From JBNKZU01 sp050301795 (GTDB taxonomy: Bacteria > Pseudomonadota > Gammaproteobacteria > Thiohalomonadales > Thiohalomonadaceae): DNA of 31,011 nt. The notes beneath the pieces are model-generated. The model had not been told where the DNA came from and searched no databases. It saw only the letters and a list, made by a program, of their open reading frames with translations. The position numbers and the translations under genes are program-made. Numbering within the stretch: position 1 is the stretch's first letter; each line of letters opens with the position of its first letter. The DNA is taken from positions 1 through 31,011 of the forward strand of contig JBNKZU010000032.1 in the NCBI GenBank assembly GCA_050301795.1. Reading direction: 5' to 3'. This document shows, in pieces, positions 30,711-31,011 of this stretch.

Positions 30711-31011
30711 TGGGACTATTCGACAGAAGCACGTCATCAACGACAAACAACACAGATAATACCGCAGTTACAGCGCAGGGAGGGGATGCGCTAAGGGCTG
30801 GCGGTAATATAAATGTGTTGGATGGTGGAGCGATCTCGGCATCATTGGAAGCTTTCGGAGAACTTTCAGGAGAAACGCTTAACTTGGTACAGAAAACGTA
30901 TAGTGATACGTTAAGCTTTGCGGAGTCAGCAAACTCAAAAGTGTCGGGATATGCGGAAAAGGTATTGAAAGAGTCAGGTAGTGCACAGGATAGAATTCTG
31001 GAAATTGCCGG
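30710..31011 (+). CDS. Virion-type protein, N-terminal part only (cut by window end)
   Basis: ATG at 30710 overlaps the upstream stop (TAATG) and the frame stays open to the last base, 100 codons. It begins MGLFDRSTSSTTNNTDNTAV, continues with a Gly/Ala-rich segment (AQGGDALRAGGNINVLDGGA) and then a long helical part (SLEAFGELSGETLNLVQKTY). By analogy with the two preceding genes a membrane anchor may follow outside the window. Function unknown; a structural role is likely from the operon. Confidence 0.62.
   Translation, partial: MGLFDRSTSSTTNNTDNTAVTAQGGDALRAGGNINVLDGGAISASLEAFGELSGETLNLVQKTYSDTLSFAESANSKVSGYAEKVLKESGSAQDRILEIA

Larger units (their letters stand above)
24325..31011. mobile_element. 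Tailless double-jelly-roll prophage, PM2/corticovirus-like (left portion; right end outside window)
   Basis: The call rests on a P2-type major capsid protein (29340-30191), an FtsK/HerA-type packaging ATPase (28435-29043) with membrane proteins around them, a phage-type repressor with divergent early genes, and runs of tiny overlapping genes. No tail, portal, terminase, or integrase gene is seen. The left edge is placed at the dif-like site overlapping the repressor 3' end, because the host-type lipoprotein gene and about 270 non-coding bases lie just outside. The final gene runs off the window end, so length and right attachment site are unknown. Confidence 0.85.

Noticed and set aside
24325..31011. 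Filamentous (inovirus) prophage, suggested by the repressor type and dif-like site
   Set aside because: No Zot-like protein with a C-terminal periplasmic part, no typical coat or attachment gene order; the capsid and ATPase genes point to a double-jelly-roll phage.

Overview
The window looks like a chromosomal segment of a marine, probably sulfur-oxidising, gammaproteobacterium. This is inferred from gene content: an Rnf operon, a ferredoxin-linked 2-oxoacid oxidoreductase, a soluble fumarate-reductase-like module and a PM2-type tailless prophage. No rRNA, tRNA or named marker gene fixes the taxon, so the assignment is tentative.

Region 1 (1-3018, plus strand, AT-rich) holds a two-gene defence cassette: the 3' part of an OLD-family ATPase/TOPRIM nuclease overlapping a UvrD-like helicase, the layout of Gabija (GajA-GajB) and class 2 OLD pairs.

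Region 2 (3100-18275, minus strand) is one tightly packed operon, transcribed right to left: korA, korB, an 829-residue PFOR-derived ferredoxin protein, rnfB, a ~1495-residue NifJ/PFOR-like protein without a catalytic site, then rnfC, rnfD, rnfG, rnfE, rnfA and a small Cys-tailed membrane protein. Most junctions overlap or lie within a few bases. The PFOR-like protein keeps two ferredoxin clusters but has lost the thiamine-diphosphate motif, the proximal-cluster cysteines and the pyruvate-binding motif. It therefore looks like an electron-transfer scaffold made from an old enzyme.

Region 3 (18721-22275, minus strand) encodes an FrdB-like iron-sulfur protein, an FrdA-like flavoprotein without the covalent-FAD histidine, and a NuoF-like NADH dehydrogenase subunit. 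Together they could form a soluble NADH:fumarate reductase. With regions 2 and 3 combined, Rnf could exchange electrons between NADH and ferredoxin, KorAB could use reduced ferredoxin for reductive carboxylation, and the Frd-like unit could reduce fumarate: three steps of a reductive TCA branch.

Region 4 (22481-24057) holds an MtaB-type tRNA methylthiotransferase and a DUF3060-like lipoprotein.

Region 5 (about 24325 to the window end) is the left part of an integrated tailless, double-jelly-roll phage related to PM2/corticoviruses. A dif-like site overlaps the 3' end of the repressor gene. Next come a divergent control region, an early operon of small overlapping genes, a strong terminator, a cargo lipoprotein on the opposite strand, and a late operon with a zinc-ribbon protein, a membrane protein, an FtsK/HerA-type packaging ATPase, a tiny membrane protein, a leader of three GNRA-tetraloop hairpins, the P2-type major capsid protein and three small virion-type proteins. 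The last is cut by the window end. No integrase is seen, which fits Xer-mediated integration, but the right end lies outside the window.
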